From Rhyzopertha dominica (taxonomy: Eukaryota > Arthropoda > Insecta > Coleoptera > Bostrichidae), in contig QCXZ01000001.1 in the NCBI GenBank assembly GCA_025024175.1, forward strand, positions 10,664,001 through 10,728,000: a stretch of DNA of 64,000 nt, in the 5' to 3' direction. Each line of letters begins with the position of its first letter. Position 1 is the stretch's first letter. This document shows, piece after piece, positions 1 through 13,100 of this stretch. A model generated the notes under the pieces. That model made no database searches, had not been told where the DNA came from, and saw nothing but the letters and a program-made list of their open reading frames with translations. A program made the position numbers and the translations under genes.

Positions 1-3
1 CCA

Positions 4-1418
4 CATATACATAAATTCAATAATTAAGATAATTGTTATACTAAATTTTTTCTTCAGTTACAAGCTTTGCCTTTCTGAATGTGCAAANAGTTAGCTGTCC
101 AGTAAACCATTATTACTAATATTATTATTTATTATACAAAAGAATATGAAGATATTTAAACTTTTCTACATGTTAAATTGTATAATGAAATTAAATTACA
201 TAAATAATGTATTACATATCTTGAATATCCAAAATTAGAATTTTCCATTGAAATTTCATTATGCCCTGTTGTTTGAAGGTTATCCTTTATTTGTATAGCA
301 CCTCGTTTAGAAGTTGTCGGCACTTGTTACTTCCACATCCAACGGATGGAAAGTATTATATTGCGAAAAAAATTTTCAAAAATTTTGATTTGCTCATTTG
401 CTTTAAAATGGCCGAAAACGCATAAAAACAAAATTTGAACAAAAAAAATTTCTTGTCTGTGGTATTGTTTGTGGACACAATAACTTTCGAAAGACTTAAT
501 ATATGAACTTGAAATTTGGCAAACATATAAATCTCAACTACCCAAAGCGACCTATTGTTTGTGGGGTAAGTAGGGTATCGGGAAGGGGGCAAAATTGGGG
601 GGTAACTACCCTTTTTGCAAATTTTTATTTTTTTATATTTTTTCGTTTTAGTATGTGATTAGTAGTATAACTGCGAGTATTATTAGCTCTTATAAATTTT
701 CGGTACAGCAAACTGTTTAGAAGATATTAACAAAAAAGAGTCACTTAAAGAAAACGGTTTTTCTTAAATATCTCCGAATATATTTAATATATTCAAAAAA
801 TGAAAATGCCATCAGATAGGAAATAAAATTTCTCACAAAAAGTGTCTTAGAAGATTTATCCAAAATTTTGACATTTTCGAAATATTTCCAAAAAACCTAT
901 TTTGAACCTTGCTCGTACGATATTTTTTAAATTTTGGTATTATATAGAAAATCATATTTTTGATCAGAAAGCGCTCTTGTAATTTTTTGTTAAAAAATAA
1001 TTTTCGAGTTATTTGGAAAAAACTGATTTTAAAAATGTATATATTTTTGCTAATATCACGACTGTTTGTCTTAGAAAAAATGTGTAGAGAGAAAAAATGA
1101 TCAAAACCTGATTATTAATCGTATAGTATAAAAAATAAAAACGTAAATGTCATTTTGACAATTGAATGTGGAAGTATTGATTCAATTTGCAGCATTTTTT
1201 TTTGTTTGGACTAGAAATTATATGCAACATATACTTAAATTCAATAATTAAGGGACTGGTTACATTAATTTTTTACTTCAGTCACAAGCTTTGCCTTTCT
1301 CAATTTATAAAAAGTTAGCTGTCCAGTAAACCATTATTACTATTACCTATTATTATTATTATTATTATTTGTTATATAAGAGAATATAAAGATATTTAAA
1401 CTTTTCTGCATGCTAAAT
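4..1418. repeat. Direct repeat pair flanking about 1 kb of AT-rich sequence
   Basis: Positions 4-178 and 1228-1418 are clearly related in direct orientation: both carry a stretch beginning CATATAC, then CAAGCTTTGCCTTTCT, then AGTTAGCTGTCCAGTAAACC, an ATT-rich run and GATATTTAAACTTTTCT. The segment between them (about 868-1197) recurs inverted at 20575-20905. No coding potential is seen. This is probably a dispersed, partly duplicated transposon fragment; the family is not recognised. Confidence 0.55.
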
Positions 1419-3911
1419 ATAGTGAAATCAAACAAAAGTTTCTACAGATAAATAGTATGTATATACACATACGTGATTTTGAAAGTGTTGTCTTAAATTA
1501 AACTACAGCATGTCAACAACATATGAAAACAATATATCGGTAGTATAATTCATTTTCTTTAAAAAATAAAACCTCAAAATCCAGACCCCATTCGGCGTCA
1601 CTGACGGGCACTTGTCCCTTTATCGCATATAACTGAACAATAATCTAGTGCAATGACCTAACTCAACCTGATAGCACCTATAAATAGTGCCGCAAAAAAA
1701 TGTTTTTTTTTTTAAATGATATAAATCGCCAGCCGCCTGGATGTGTTTCATTATTCCATACATGTATGTACATTTTCATGTACAAATTTATTTTTTTGTA
1801 ACTTACAAACCATCGTGAAAATAAAAAACCCAATCTGCCATCTTTCTTAGTTATGAAGTATTATGGGTTTAAAAAGAGATATCACTTTCGCAATCACGCA
1901 GTATGTTTACTCTGATCAAAAACAATTTTATAGTCATACAAATAGGTTGGCCCTTATGTTTGCAATATTAGATTCTTTTATTTCCACCCCTAAAACCAAT
2001 CAAGGTGCTATAAAAAATATTTGGGTAAATAGAATAAAAGTAATAAAAGCCAATGAGGAGTTAAAATTTTAAATAGGTAATTCATGTATTTCTTATTAAC
2101 TTTTGCAAAAAGGGGCCAAAATGTGTGAAACTTGTCAGTTTACTCAGATTTTTTCCATTATAATCATTATTATATTACAGACTTGGAAAATAGATGTTTT
2201 TCTTTTACAGATTATTCCTTGAGTTATCAAGAGGCCAAGTAAAGTAGTAGTTAACATTTCATGAAGCTAAGACACGAATTTTATGTTGATTTAAAATATT
2301 GCATACCTAATGCAGAAATTTACATAGAAACATAAGCCCTACTATAAAGACTAAAATATGTTGTAAGAAACGATAAAGCTTTTCATACTATAGATATCAG
2401 AAGTAAAAATAGGAAACTTGTATAATTTTGAATATCTGATGATATAGTAATGATATCGATGAAAAATCTAAAAAAAACTGTTCATACAGTAATAAAAGTT
2501 AAATATGCAAAAAAACATGTATTTCTCATTTTAAATTTCAAATACTGGTGGCAATTGTAAATATTATTCAAATGAATACAACACCACTGATATAAGGGAT
2601 AGGAATGAAATATTGCAAAAATGACGGCCACTCTAATATAGATTACCTTATTCAATCTTATTGATTTACTATTTCACTCACAACAATAACCATTAACAGT
2701 AGGGTTAGTGGTAGAATGGTAGCAGCTAAAAATGATCACTGTCTGCTTTGGGGGTTATAAGAAAAAAGTTTTTTTTTATGTAAAGGGTAAATCTTCTGGA
2801 TCTGTTAGCTAGCTAACCGAGTGTTCAATTTACCTCTTAACTTAAACAAATTCATGGTTAAAGGTACCAAAATGGCCTTTTTTTAGACACAGAAAGTTTA
2901 AAATAACGAAAACAGCGTTAATTTATAGAGCTCATAAAAATGTTAACGTTTCATTAAGTGCTATTAATAATTATCATTCAACAGAATGAATTTAACCAGT
3001 TTCATAAATGGTTAATTTTTAACTGGTTTTATGAACAGCTAATTTTTAATGTATACTTAATTATTAGCAGTTATTACAGGGCCAGTTGCTACAGTTACTA
3101 GTAGTAAATTTGTTAAATCACAGTAGTAACTTACTACTGTGATTTAACAATTTAATAACCATAACCATACCACTTACAGCACTAGTTTACATATTATGAG
3201 GTCTGATCAATTAATACAGTGAATGCAGTCGCAGTTCTTAATTTATATATCTATGGCCCTCTTATGTGAATGTTAGAGCTAGCACCATAAATTTAAAGCC
3301 ACTGTCAGCAATAAATGATGAAAACTGGTATACAGATTGCTGATATATTATTGTCAAAATCCAAGATGGCACCACAGTTGCTACCTAACTAAAGCAATCT
3401 AAAAACATTTCTGCACTCATAAAAATAGGAGGTTAAGACAAAACGCAGGTAAGACCTCTGAAAAATGACCTTTTAAAGCTGATTTTCCCAACAACACAAG
3501 ATAGCACCATACTCGTTATCAACTCAATTTTTTTTAACAGCAAGGGAGGACATTTTACACATCATTTGAAAGCAAATTTCTTATCTAAATAATCAAGCTT
3601 ACTAAATTGAAATGGGACCCTCCATTTAAATATTATGTGGCTTCAATCTGAAAACCTTACAGTGACATTTGCAACCCTCGTCATTTTAAAATGGATTATC
3701 TGGTTTGAATTTACTAAATGCAATTATGTAGATAATGGAAATTGTTTTCAAATAGCTCCTTACTATACAAAATTTTTGGGTGCCATTATGGATTTTGAAA
3801 AAAACACCTAAGAGAGGTCATCTTTCATCAATCTTAGGTGGATTTTATCCAAACCATAATGTGTTCAAAAGTTAACATGAAGGATTAGTAGCACAGATCC
3901 TACAATGGTAA
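1419..3911. other. Gene-free AT-rich sequence
   Basis: No supported gene. The longest open stretch (1863-2072) has no recognisable motif, no credible splice context and AT-driven composition. A 20-bp-arm palindrome lies at 3110-3150. Nothing else is called. Confidence 0.6.
3110..3150. repeat. Perfect palindrome, 20-bp arms
   Basis: TTGTTAAATCACAGTAGTAA at 3110-3129 is followed after one base by its exact reverse complement at 3131-3150. It would form a cruciform or hairpin. The family is unknown; it may be the collapsed end of a foldback element. Confidence 0.8.
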
Positions 3912-5069
3912 TAATATGCTATATTAGTGTGACGTAGATGTAGGCCATTTTGCTGCGATACGTCAAGATCCCGGAGCCAAACCAACCTACTTAGTTGTCA
4001 TAATGTGAGTAAGGGAGTTCAGTGTTTGGTGTAATTTTTTAGTATTTTAAAGTCATACTGTGTATGTTTGAGTAGCTTACACTACTTCGCTTTACTTAGC
4101 AAGTATTACAAACCGAAATTACATTTAAATACAATGTATTGTTGAATAGCTGGACGTACACCAAGTACGTGTTTGGAGCATTACAATTTACAAGTTTTAC
4201 CAGAAAATGGTAATGGATTGGGTCCCTGGATGTTTCTGTTATAATGAGAGAGAAACGTGTAATATTTACAGCACTTCTTTTAGGTTGTTTTTAAACAATA
4301 GATTGCAACTAAATCTAATTTTGGTGTATAATACTAAATTATACGCAGGAACGTAAACCACTAAAAATACATAGTAACAGTCAATGTTCAGAGCAAAATT
4401 ACAGTATAATACAATATTTTGAAGTGTTACTGTGTATGTTTGAATGGTTTACATCCCTTTGTATTATTCATTAAGTATTACAAACCGAAATTACATTAAG
4501 TTGCAATCTATTGTCTAAAATAAGTGCTTAAAGTTTATACGTTTCTCTCTCATTATAACAAGAACATCCACGGACCTAGCACGTTGCCATCTTCTGGTAC
4601 AACATGTAAATTGTAATGCTCTACACACGCACTTATTGTAGGTTAAGCTTTTCAGCAATACCTACATTGTAACTAAATGTAATTTACGTTTGTAATATTT
4701 GCTAAGTAAAGCGAAGGAGTGTCGGCTACTTAAACATACGCAGTAACACTGTAAAATATTCTTTTAACACTAAAAAATTGCACCAAACACTAAACTCCCT
4801 TATGCACGTTATGACAACTTGGTTTGTTTTGATCCAGGATCTAAACTAAATGTAATTTCGGTTTGTAATACTTGTGAAGCAAAGCGAAGGAGTGTAAGCT
4901 ACTCNAATAAGCACAGTAACACTTCTAAATATTCTTTTAAAGTCACTAAATTGCACCTAACACTGAGGTCCGTTACGCACGTTATGACAACTCGGTTTGT
5001 CAGGATCCAGGACTTTGACGTACCACAAAAAAATGGCCGTCATTACGTCAGCACTAATATAGCGTATTA
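3912..5069. mobile_element. Foldback/TIR element, copy 1
   Basis: The left end (TAATATGCTATATTAGTG, 3912 onward, then GGCCATTTTGCTG and TACGTCAAGATC) is the imperfect inverse of the right end (GATCCAGGACTTTGACGTACC then GGCCGTCATTACGTCAG and CACTAATATAGCGTATTA, ending about 5069). Internal blocks such as the TTACAAACCGAAATTACATTTA motif near 4110 recur inverted near 4670, so the element is largely palindromic. The right arm is partly duplicated at 4800-5069. There is no transposase frame. A second member lies at 10541-11558. Confidence 0.65.
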
Positions 5070-5911
5070 ATATATTAGTTTGACTTTCATGGCCAGCATT
5101 TAAATAATGATGTGAAGTTTCCAGCCTGGATGGCCATAGTCGATGTCTTCTTATTATTCTTCCTTCTCCAGAAGTTTCGTCTACTACTGTGGCAGGCATC
5201 TTCAGCGGTAAGTTTGTGATCATGGACGTAGATGTCGCAGTGAACACATTAACTGACATACACACAAAAGAAGAAGAAGTCATAGTAGACCACCGCCATC
5301 CAGCCAGGTAGCTTCACATAATCAATAAAATAATACATAATTTTGATGCAAGCTTGCTGCAAAATGTAAGCATCAATAATGAAGAGAAGTGAGAAGTGGA
5401 GATCAGTGGAATGTGTATTATATAGCACAGCAAGGGGTTACTCCAGGGGAATTGAGCCACATTTGTAATATACTCAATAAATTTTTGTTGTAATGGTTTG
5501 TACACAGTATTTTTTGACCAAACCTCATATTATCTTTTAATTTTACATTTTATGTTTTAAACTGACAATAGTACCTTCGCATCCTTGTTGGTGTAGGTGG
5601 GCGTTTAAAAATTTCTTGGTCGCCTCCAAAAGTCATTTCTTGACGTTTGCTAAATTTAAACATAATACCTTATTATTGTAAACATATTAGAAAACACAAC
5701 ATGTAACATTAATTGCAAATACCATCTCATTTTTTCACTCACATTAACCGTAGTTGTAGTGGAATGGACGGGTTCCAAAAGGCCCTGTCAGGTCTTAGAA
5801 AGAGTATTAACTTCTTTTTGTGAAATGCAATGTTTCCTCAATACTGTTTGCACTTTGTATGTTCATTAAACTTATAAATAATACTTAAATCATTACTTTT
5901 TTTATACATAT
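5070..5911. other. Gene-free sequence
   Basis: No supported gene or repeat boundary. The overlapping open frames here have no recognisable product and adjoin the foldback element. Confidence 0.5.
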
Positions 5912-7320
5912 GTTCGAGGGTTATTCAGTAAATAACAAGATAAATTACTGTAGCTCAAAAACAGTATATTTAATTGATACATAAACTATGGCTATTTCCA
6001 ACATAGTCCCCAGCATCTTTTACACACTTGTCCCATCATTCTTCTGATTTTTGTATGCCTCTATCATGAAATTCTTTGGGTTGATCGCGAAGCCACTTTT
6101 GCATCTGATCTTGATTTTATTGAAAATGTTTTCCACACAAGGCTTCTTTAACTATTCCAAACAAATGGAAGTCTGATGGGGAAAAATCCACCAACTCTAT
6201 AAAATATCAGAAGCCTCTCAAATCTGCTTCCAATAGAAATGTGCACAGTTTCTTGAGGCGCTTGCGCTATCCACTATTCAGGTGTCAGTTAACAAGCTGT
6301 TTTCTTCTAGGTTAGGCTGCATTGTTTACATATATACGTTTAACCGTAACGTCAGCTGTTAGCATTGTTGCTTGATATGATATTTTGACATTGACAGAGT
6401 GATATGAACACCAAAATACCTGACACTGGACATTCTGCTGCGCATGTCTACGAGGAAATAAGAATTGTTCTTAAGGGAACATTATTTTAATGCCACATGC
6501 CCATTGTCTGATGTTCCATATTTTATGGAGTTCGCTGCCCTATGAACGAGCAATTTCGTGACTTACGGGTCGTTAAATATTTTCTCGCGCATGCCCTAAC
6601 AATTAGCCATCTACATAATAGATGAGATGTCTGTGGCTGACATTAACGTGATATGAAACTATAAAATTTGCTACGCCTGACTGCAGTCGCAATAGTGAAA
6701 AATACCGTGTTAACATTTTTTGCAAATTTTTTAACCAAACCATAAAAAACCGGACAAATCCAAAAAAATGCCATATTGAATACGGACTCATAAACAAGAA
6801 TACAACCTGTCCAGGATAAATCCGGACGGTGGGTCACCTTAGTTCTTCTAAAAAATGTTTCTTTTTGAATTAAACATAATTTTTTCAGGTGTCGACAGAT
6901 TTGAAGCCTGGTTTCTTTGTGAATATCTGTAAGTAATCTTCGTACCCATCGCGCACAGCTTATTCTTATTCTCCTTTAGGTACCAGTTGGAGGGTAATAC
7001 GACTATTGTCCCGAATCAATGTGTTAATTGGAGATTCAAAGGTGGATATTACAACTTCTACGAGATCTCCACTTTGGCGTTCACCTACACGGCATGTTTT
7101 AAAGCGACTTAAAATCTAATCACTGCATGTTACTCTTTTGCGGCTCAATGCTCGAGCGAACTCGCCACCGTCATATAGAACTTTTGGAGGTTATGGTTAT
7201 AAAATATTCTTGAACACCTTATCAGATATCACCACAACGATACCAGAATTCTGTAATGGTAAAATAAACTGTTTTTGAGTTACAGCAATGTGTCACGTTT
7301 TTACTGAATGACCCTCATAT
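5912..7320 (-). pseudogene. Tc1/mariner-type transposon remnant
   Basis: Inverted ends can be read directly: GAGGGTTATTCAGTA with CTCAAAAACAGT downstream at 5926-5990, and the inverse (ACTGTTTTTGAG ... TACTGAATGACCCTC) at 7268-7316. Both are next to TA, the usual mariner target. On the minus strand, 6250-5990 reads as a broken transposase C-terminus (pattern SDFHLFG...K..LCGK, then WLRDQPKEF..RGIQK, W.KCV..AGDYV), and 7190-6880 reads as a degraded N-terminal region (RDNSRITLQLV). The middle (about 6250-6880) is unrelated insertion or decay. Several stops; no intact gene. Confidence 0.6.
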
Positions 7321-7466
7321 ATTTCAGGTGCTGTTGATTATAACAGAAATATGTGTTTATGTACATACCCACAAATTATTGTAGCCAAATTATTCAATAA
7401 GATCAATTTAAACCCTTTTCATCATGTTTGCAAACATTATACACTGGGCTTGGAAAAGTATTGACT

Positions 7467-9650
7467 CATTGACTGGTACCCCGGAGTGATGGGCAGGGCC
7501 TCACCGCTTGACATCTTTAGGATTAACACCCAATCGTCTATTTAAATTTTCCCACACTTCTACTAGTGGTAATAGATTAATTTATTTTCAACAAACATTT
7601 GCTACTATGCCAGTATATATGATCTAGTTGTTTTTAAAAATAAAAGGAATGCCCAATGTATTGCGAAAAAAAACAAAAAAAGTTATTTTGTACAGAAAGC
7701 AGGACTTAACGGTTGTTCAGAACTTTTTTACTTTCAATTTGTGATAAACTATATCTAATTAAACAAACATATGGGCTGTTCCTCACAGCTTGACGTCTTT
7801 AGGATGAAGACTCAAGGAAGGGTCTAGCGGTGCGGTTCGTATTTTTAATTTTGCTTAGCTACAAGAAATGTCACAGAAGAATAACCGAAAGTTTAAACTT
7901 TCAGTTTGATTTTTTGACATTTGACTGATTAAAGTTGTCACTTAATTATGAAATTAATCGCAATAAAAGTTGAGTCACTTTCTGCAAACTGGTCCTTACT
8001 ATAGTTTTTGAAATTCAACATTTAGTACATGTGGGCGTTCAGAATTAATTCTGTAAAATTATAGAAATTGTTAAATTTATTGGTTTTTATAATTATTTTT
8101 ATGTGTATACATTTTAAGCAATTTATTGTAGAAAAGCAATATATTTAATCTTAATAAAAGTCAATCTAAAATGTAAAAATGATGTTTTCGATTCAAGGAA
8201 AATCGGTTCGATTCAACCACTAAATGGATTTGATATGATTCACGATTAGATGATTTTTACAAATCGAAAATAGATTTGTCAATGGCTGAATCGCACACCC
8301 CTAATTATAACAAACAATGACTAATCCATTTTTTACGGAAACGATACTAAAATGCTTTAACAACATTTACACAGTCAGTTAAACTCAATTACCTATAATT
8401 AATTATAGAAAATGGCTAACGAGTTAAAAGGAAGCTCAAATGTTAAATACTCATAATAATAAACGATTCTAATGATGATGATGATGAGGAGATACTTTTC
8501 CATGCATCCCACCGGAGTTGTGTCCAGTTGCAGAATCCATGCTTTAATGAAGTTAATTAAAACCTGGATTTGTATCAAAATCCATTCACATTAACTTGTT
8601 TTAGGTGGATTTCTAATGCTAGGTTCACTGATTTTACTTGCAATGTATCCGTCTCGACTTTTACACAAACCGTTGAATTTCGCTGACATTTCAGAAGAAA
8701 CTGACATGTCAAATTATTTTTTATTTCTGCATAATTTTGGTTTCTTTCCAGTTATGGCAATAGTGGATAAAACGTTGTTTTACCTTTATATGTTAATCAC
8801 GTTTTATCCATTTAATAGAATTAGGCACTGAACTTCGTTCTCGTGATTAAACATTTTTGTGCCGATAAATTGCATTCTAATACACTCATACAATAATAAA
8901 ACACAAATCTTCTAAATATATGCAATTTTGTGGAAACTGATTTATAATTTTATTGTTTGAATGTGACAATAATAATTAATTATAAAATCCTATAAATTTA
9001 ACAATTTCTATAATTTTACAGAATTAATTCTGCACGTCAGCATTGTAGTAATAATTAATTTCAAAAATTTTAGAAAGTGACTCAACTTTAATTGCGATGA
9101 ATTTCGTGATTATGTGTCAATTTAATCAGTCAAATGCCAGAAAATCAAGTTGAAAGTTTAAACTTTCGGTTACCCTTTTTGACATTTCATGTAGCTAAGC
9201 AAAATTAGAAACGAGAACCGCACCGCTACACCCTTCCTTGAGTCTTCATCTGAAGGAAGTCAAGCTATATGTTTGTTTAATTTGATATATGTTTTCACAA
9301 ACTGGAAGTCAAAAAGTTTTGAACAACAGTTACGTCCTGCTTTCTGTACAAAATGATTTTTTTTCTCGCAATACTTAGGCATTTGTTTTAATTTTAAAAA
9401 CAACTAGATCATATATACTGGCATACTAGCAAATGTTTGTTGAAAATAATTTAATCTATTACCACTAGTAGAAGTCTGGGAAACTTCGACATCAGTTCAA
9501 AATCAAAAAACTTCCGACCATACCTTTGCCGCGTAAGATATAGGTAAGCAAAATTAGAAATATGAACCGCTCCGCTAGACCCTTGGCTGTTAATTCTAAA
9601 GATGTCAAGTGATGAGGCCCAACCCATCACTCCGGGGAACCAGTCAATGA
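7467..9650. mobile_element. Long-armed inverted-repeat (foldback) element
   Basis: Two arms of roughly 630-670 bp, 7467-8094 and 8977-9650, are inverted copies. The outer ends read CATTGACTGGTACCCCGGAG on the left and the inverse of CATTGACTGGTTCCCCGGAG on the right. Landmarks such as TCTACTAGTGGTAATAGATT, GATCTAGTTGTTTTTA and GAAAGTTTAAACTTTC appear inverted in the other arm. The right arm carries an extra duplicated block near its outer end. The unmatched centre (8095-8976) includes an ATG-repeat run and a 71-codon frame (8616-8831) with hydrophobic content but no recognised family. No convincing target duplication was found. Confidence 0.75.
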
Positions 9651-9785
9651 TAACTTGTAGAATGACCTTACAGGGCTCTAATTTTGAAAAAAAAATAAAC
9701 AAAAAATCTGTATATTCCGGAATACTGCTAATGCATACAATGATATATGAATTTACTTTAAAGTTTTTAAGCCTACATTACAAAC

Positions 9786-10106
9786 CTGATATCTGATGAG
9801 ACAGTAGGATTTACAGATGGTCCTTGTCCTTGTTTAGCAGTTGTGTGGTTGGAAGCACCATTTGTAAGTTGAGTATTTTCTACTGGTTCTAGAACTTCAT
9901 GCTGATTGCCTGATTTGAAAATTTGAAGTGCTGTCTCAAGATATCCGAGCACTTCATGTGGTTCTATTGGCGCATATAGCTTGCTATTATTAAATTCCTC
10001 TAGTTGTTTCTTTAATGTCAGCTTTTCTGCTAGTGAATCTAACTTATTTTGTTTGTTATGTGACTGAACGCCTTTTGGGGAATAGTAGTCTTTGTTCTCA
10101 GACAAT
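9786..10106 (-). CDS. Exon 5 of the unidentified gene
   Basis: 321 bases between acceptor CATTTCAG and donor CAG|GTTTGT. It begins LSENKDYYSPKG and includes a probable amphipathic helix (SLAEKLTLKKQLEEF), then YAPIEPHEVLGYLETALQIF, the most structured-looking part of the protein and the best region for a homology search. It continues into an unfound downstream exon in phase 2. Confidence 0.65.
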
Positions 10107-13100
10107 CTGAAATGGAATTACATACTGTACTCAAACTCATTGCTTGTTAGGGGTTTGCAGTTACTAAGTTCAATAGACTTGCAATAAGCATATTGGTTTA
10201 CGAGGGTGAATGCTTTCAGCGTCCATAATATAAGATAATATTTTGTCGGATAGATCGCTGTCTCTTGAAAACACTGACAAAAAGTTAATAGTCTGACGTT
10301 TCGATTACACCTGTAATCGAAACGTCAGACTATTAACTTTTTGTCAGTGTTTTCAAGAGACAGCGATCTATACGACAAAATATTATCTTAAGCATATTGG
10401 TTATCGAACAAATGAAAAAATCATGAAAACTTACCCCTTGAACAGGATAGTACACAACTAAAACTTACTAAAGTAATAGGAAAACAGAAAATTGTGGACA
10501 ACCTCAAACAAGCAATAGGAATAAATATTGGTGTAGGTTTAGCAATATGCTATATTTTTCTGTGGTACATCAAAGTTCTGGATCAAAACAAACCAAGTTG
10601 GCATAATGTGCGTAACAAGCTCAGTGTTGGATGCAATTTTCTAGTTTTAAAAGAATATTTAGAAGTGTTACTGTATATGTTTGAGTAGCTTACACTTCTT
10701 CGCTTTACTTAACAAGCGTTGAAAACTGATTCATGCTACTCTACGTGGAGTTCTTGAATTTATTCTTGTTAAATAAGCTTCGCCAAGTATAATCCACAAT
10801 ATTCATTAACAAGTATGTATTACAAACCTAAATTACATTTAGTTACAATGTACCGTTGAAAAGCTTAACCTACAATAAGTGCTATGTAGAGCATTACAAT
10901 TTACATGTTGTACAAAAAAAAGGTAATGTGCTAGGTCCCTGGATGTTCTTGTTATAATAAGAGACAAACCTGCAGCACTTATTTTAGATTGCTTTTCAAC
11001 AATAGTTTGCAACTAAACGTAATTTCGGTTTGTAATACTTAATTACTCATGAAATAATACGAGGGCATGTAAACCAGTCAAACTCTTCAAAATATTGTTT
11101 TAAACTATAATTTTGCTCTGAACATTGAGGTTACTGTATATGTTTAAGTAGTTTACACTACTTTACTATACTTAGCAAGTATTACAAACCAAAATTACAT
11201 TTAATTCCAATCTATTCTTGAAAAACAATCTAAAAGACATGCTCTAACGATTACAAGTTTCTCTCTCATTACAATGAGAACATCCAGGGACACAACACAT
11301 TACCTTTTTCTGGTACAACTGTAATGCTTTACACATGTGTATGTCAAGCTTTTCAGCTACACATTGTAACTAAATATAATTTCAGTTGGTAATTCTTGCT
11401 AAGTAAAGTGAAATAGTGTAAACTACTCAAACATACACAGTAACACTTTAAAATGTTCTTTTAAACCAAAAAATTGAAACAAGTGGTTTGTTCTGATCCA
11501 GGATCTTGACGTACCACAGCAAAATGTCTGACATCTTGGTCACACTGACATAGCGTATGACCAGCACAATAAATCCTTACTCAATAAAGAAGTGCTAGTG
11601 GCTGTTTGCAAAAATCATTAAGCTATGCAGAGTTAAATAGACAGAAAACATTGAAAAGTTGAAGTCCGTAACCTTAATAAATGATATATTTGTGTACCAC
11701 ACAATAATATATGCCTGTGAAGTTGAACATTATGGAATTAGAGAGGCAGCACTCAATCTGCTATACATCAAGTCTTCACAACACAGAATACAGTTGAGCA
11801 TGGAATATTATTATACAGGTCCATTAACCAGACATTTCGTGAACGAATGGGTCAAATTACACATACAAAACCAGTATCAATATGTGCTTTCCAACAGATA
11901 CATAAAGTGTTTACCAGTTAGTGATAACAGGAATGCTGCAAGCATCAATATAATCACCAACACTATTTATAAACTATGTACGCGGATGATAGTACGAAGT
12001 AAGTGGACCATGTAGATGTAAAGAGAGAAAAGGTAACAAGACGAGAACTTTAAATGAATGTCTTAGAAACAAACAACTGGTACTAAATGTGGATATTCAA
12101 ACAGAAAATAATTTTTAATTTTCCATGTTTTTAAATTGTAAGATTTAAAACAAAAAACTTGGGAGTGTAAGCAATAGATAACTGACGCATGAATGTGCAC
12201 CCTACGTTTTTTTGTTTTAAATTGTACAAGTATGTTCACAGCACAATAAATCTGCATGTGGGTGAAATTGTAGTTGTTATGGACAACCATTTGCCAAGGA
12301 ATAATTGGCCTTTGGGTAAAGTTGTATCCACAAAAGAAGGGTGATGCAAAAGTTGGGATAGTTTAAGTACAAAGTCGGCCATCTACAAGAGACCTGTGAC
12401 AAAAATTTGTCCTGTCCAATTTTTGGAGACAAGTTTCGAAGACCTGTGAACTCAAGGGAGGACAAAATTTGGAGAAAATATTAGAAAAATGGACATAGCC
12501 ATGAAGTGAAATTGTTTTTTAAACATTAAAAAGTTATAATATATAGTATTGTGAAATAAAAGTTTTTCTGAATAAAATTAATAGCAAATAGCATAAACCA
12601 GAGTCTATTTCCAACAATCCCTAAAGAGAGAAATCCTGGATGGCTGGAAGTACACAGATGTCAGGACAAAAAAAAAAGGAGTGCCAGGCCTCTAGATAGC
12701 AATATTGCAATTTTGCCACTGAACCAACAAAAACTAATCCTAAACAGAGAAAACATTTATTTTTTAATAATTTGGAGTCTCCATTTAGATCTTATGTACT
12801 CTGTCCAACGATTCTCTAATAAATCTGTTCAATTCTGGAAAGCAAGCAAGACATTAATCTAGCAGCTTACAAACCCTAATCAACTTTACATGAATTTCTG
12901 ATAACGAATGACCATTCAAATCATGGCTATATAAAGCAAACTATTTATTTGATCAAGGTGAAACAATTGCATTAAGCCGAGAACTTCCCACCATGACCTT
13001 ATTTGTAATAGCCCAGGTAAAAAGGAGGCTAAAGCAGAAAAACCTATATAACAAATATTATGACATTAATTCATAATTTACTTTCTTTAACCTGCTTTTG

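Noticed and set aside
4819..5283. Open frames on both strands at the edge of the foldback element
   Set aside because: They run across repeat sequence and overlap each other on opposite strands; not genes.
8616..8831. 71-codon open frame in the centre of the foldback element
   Set aside because: Hydrophobic but with no family resemblance and no splice or initiation context; AT-rich DNA gives such frames often.
11659..12015. 118-codon frame with a YGIREAALN motif
   Set aside because: Only one weak LINE-like block; the following sequence does not continue as reverse transcriptase. Mentioned but not called.
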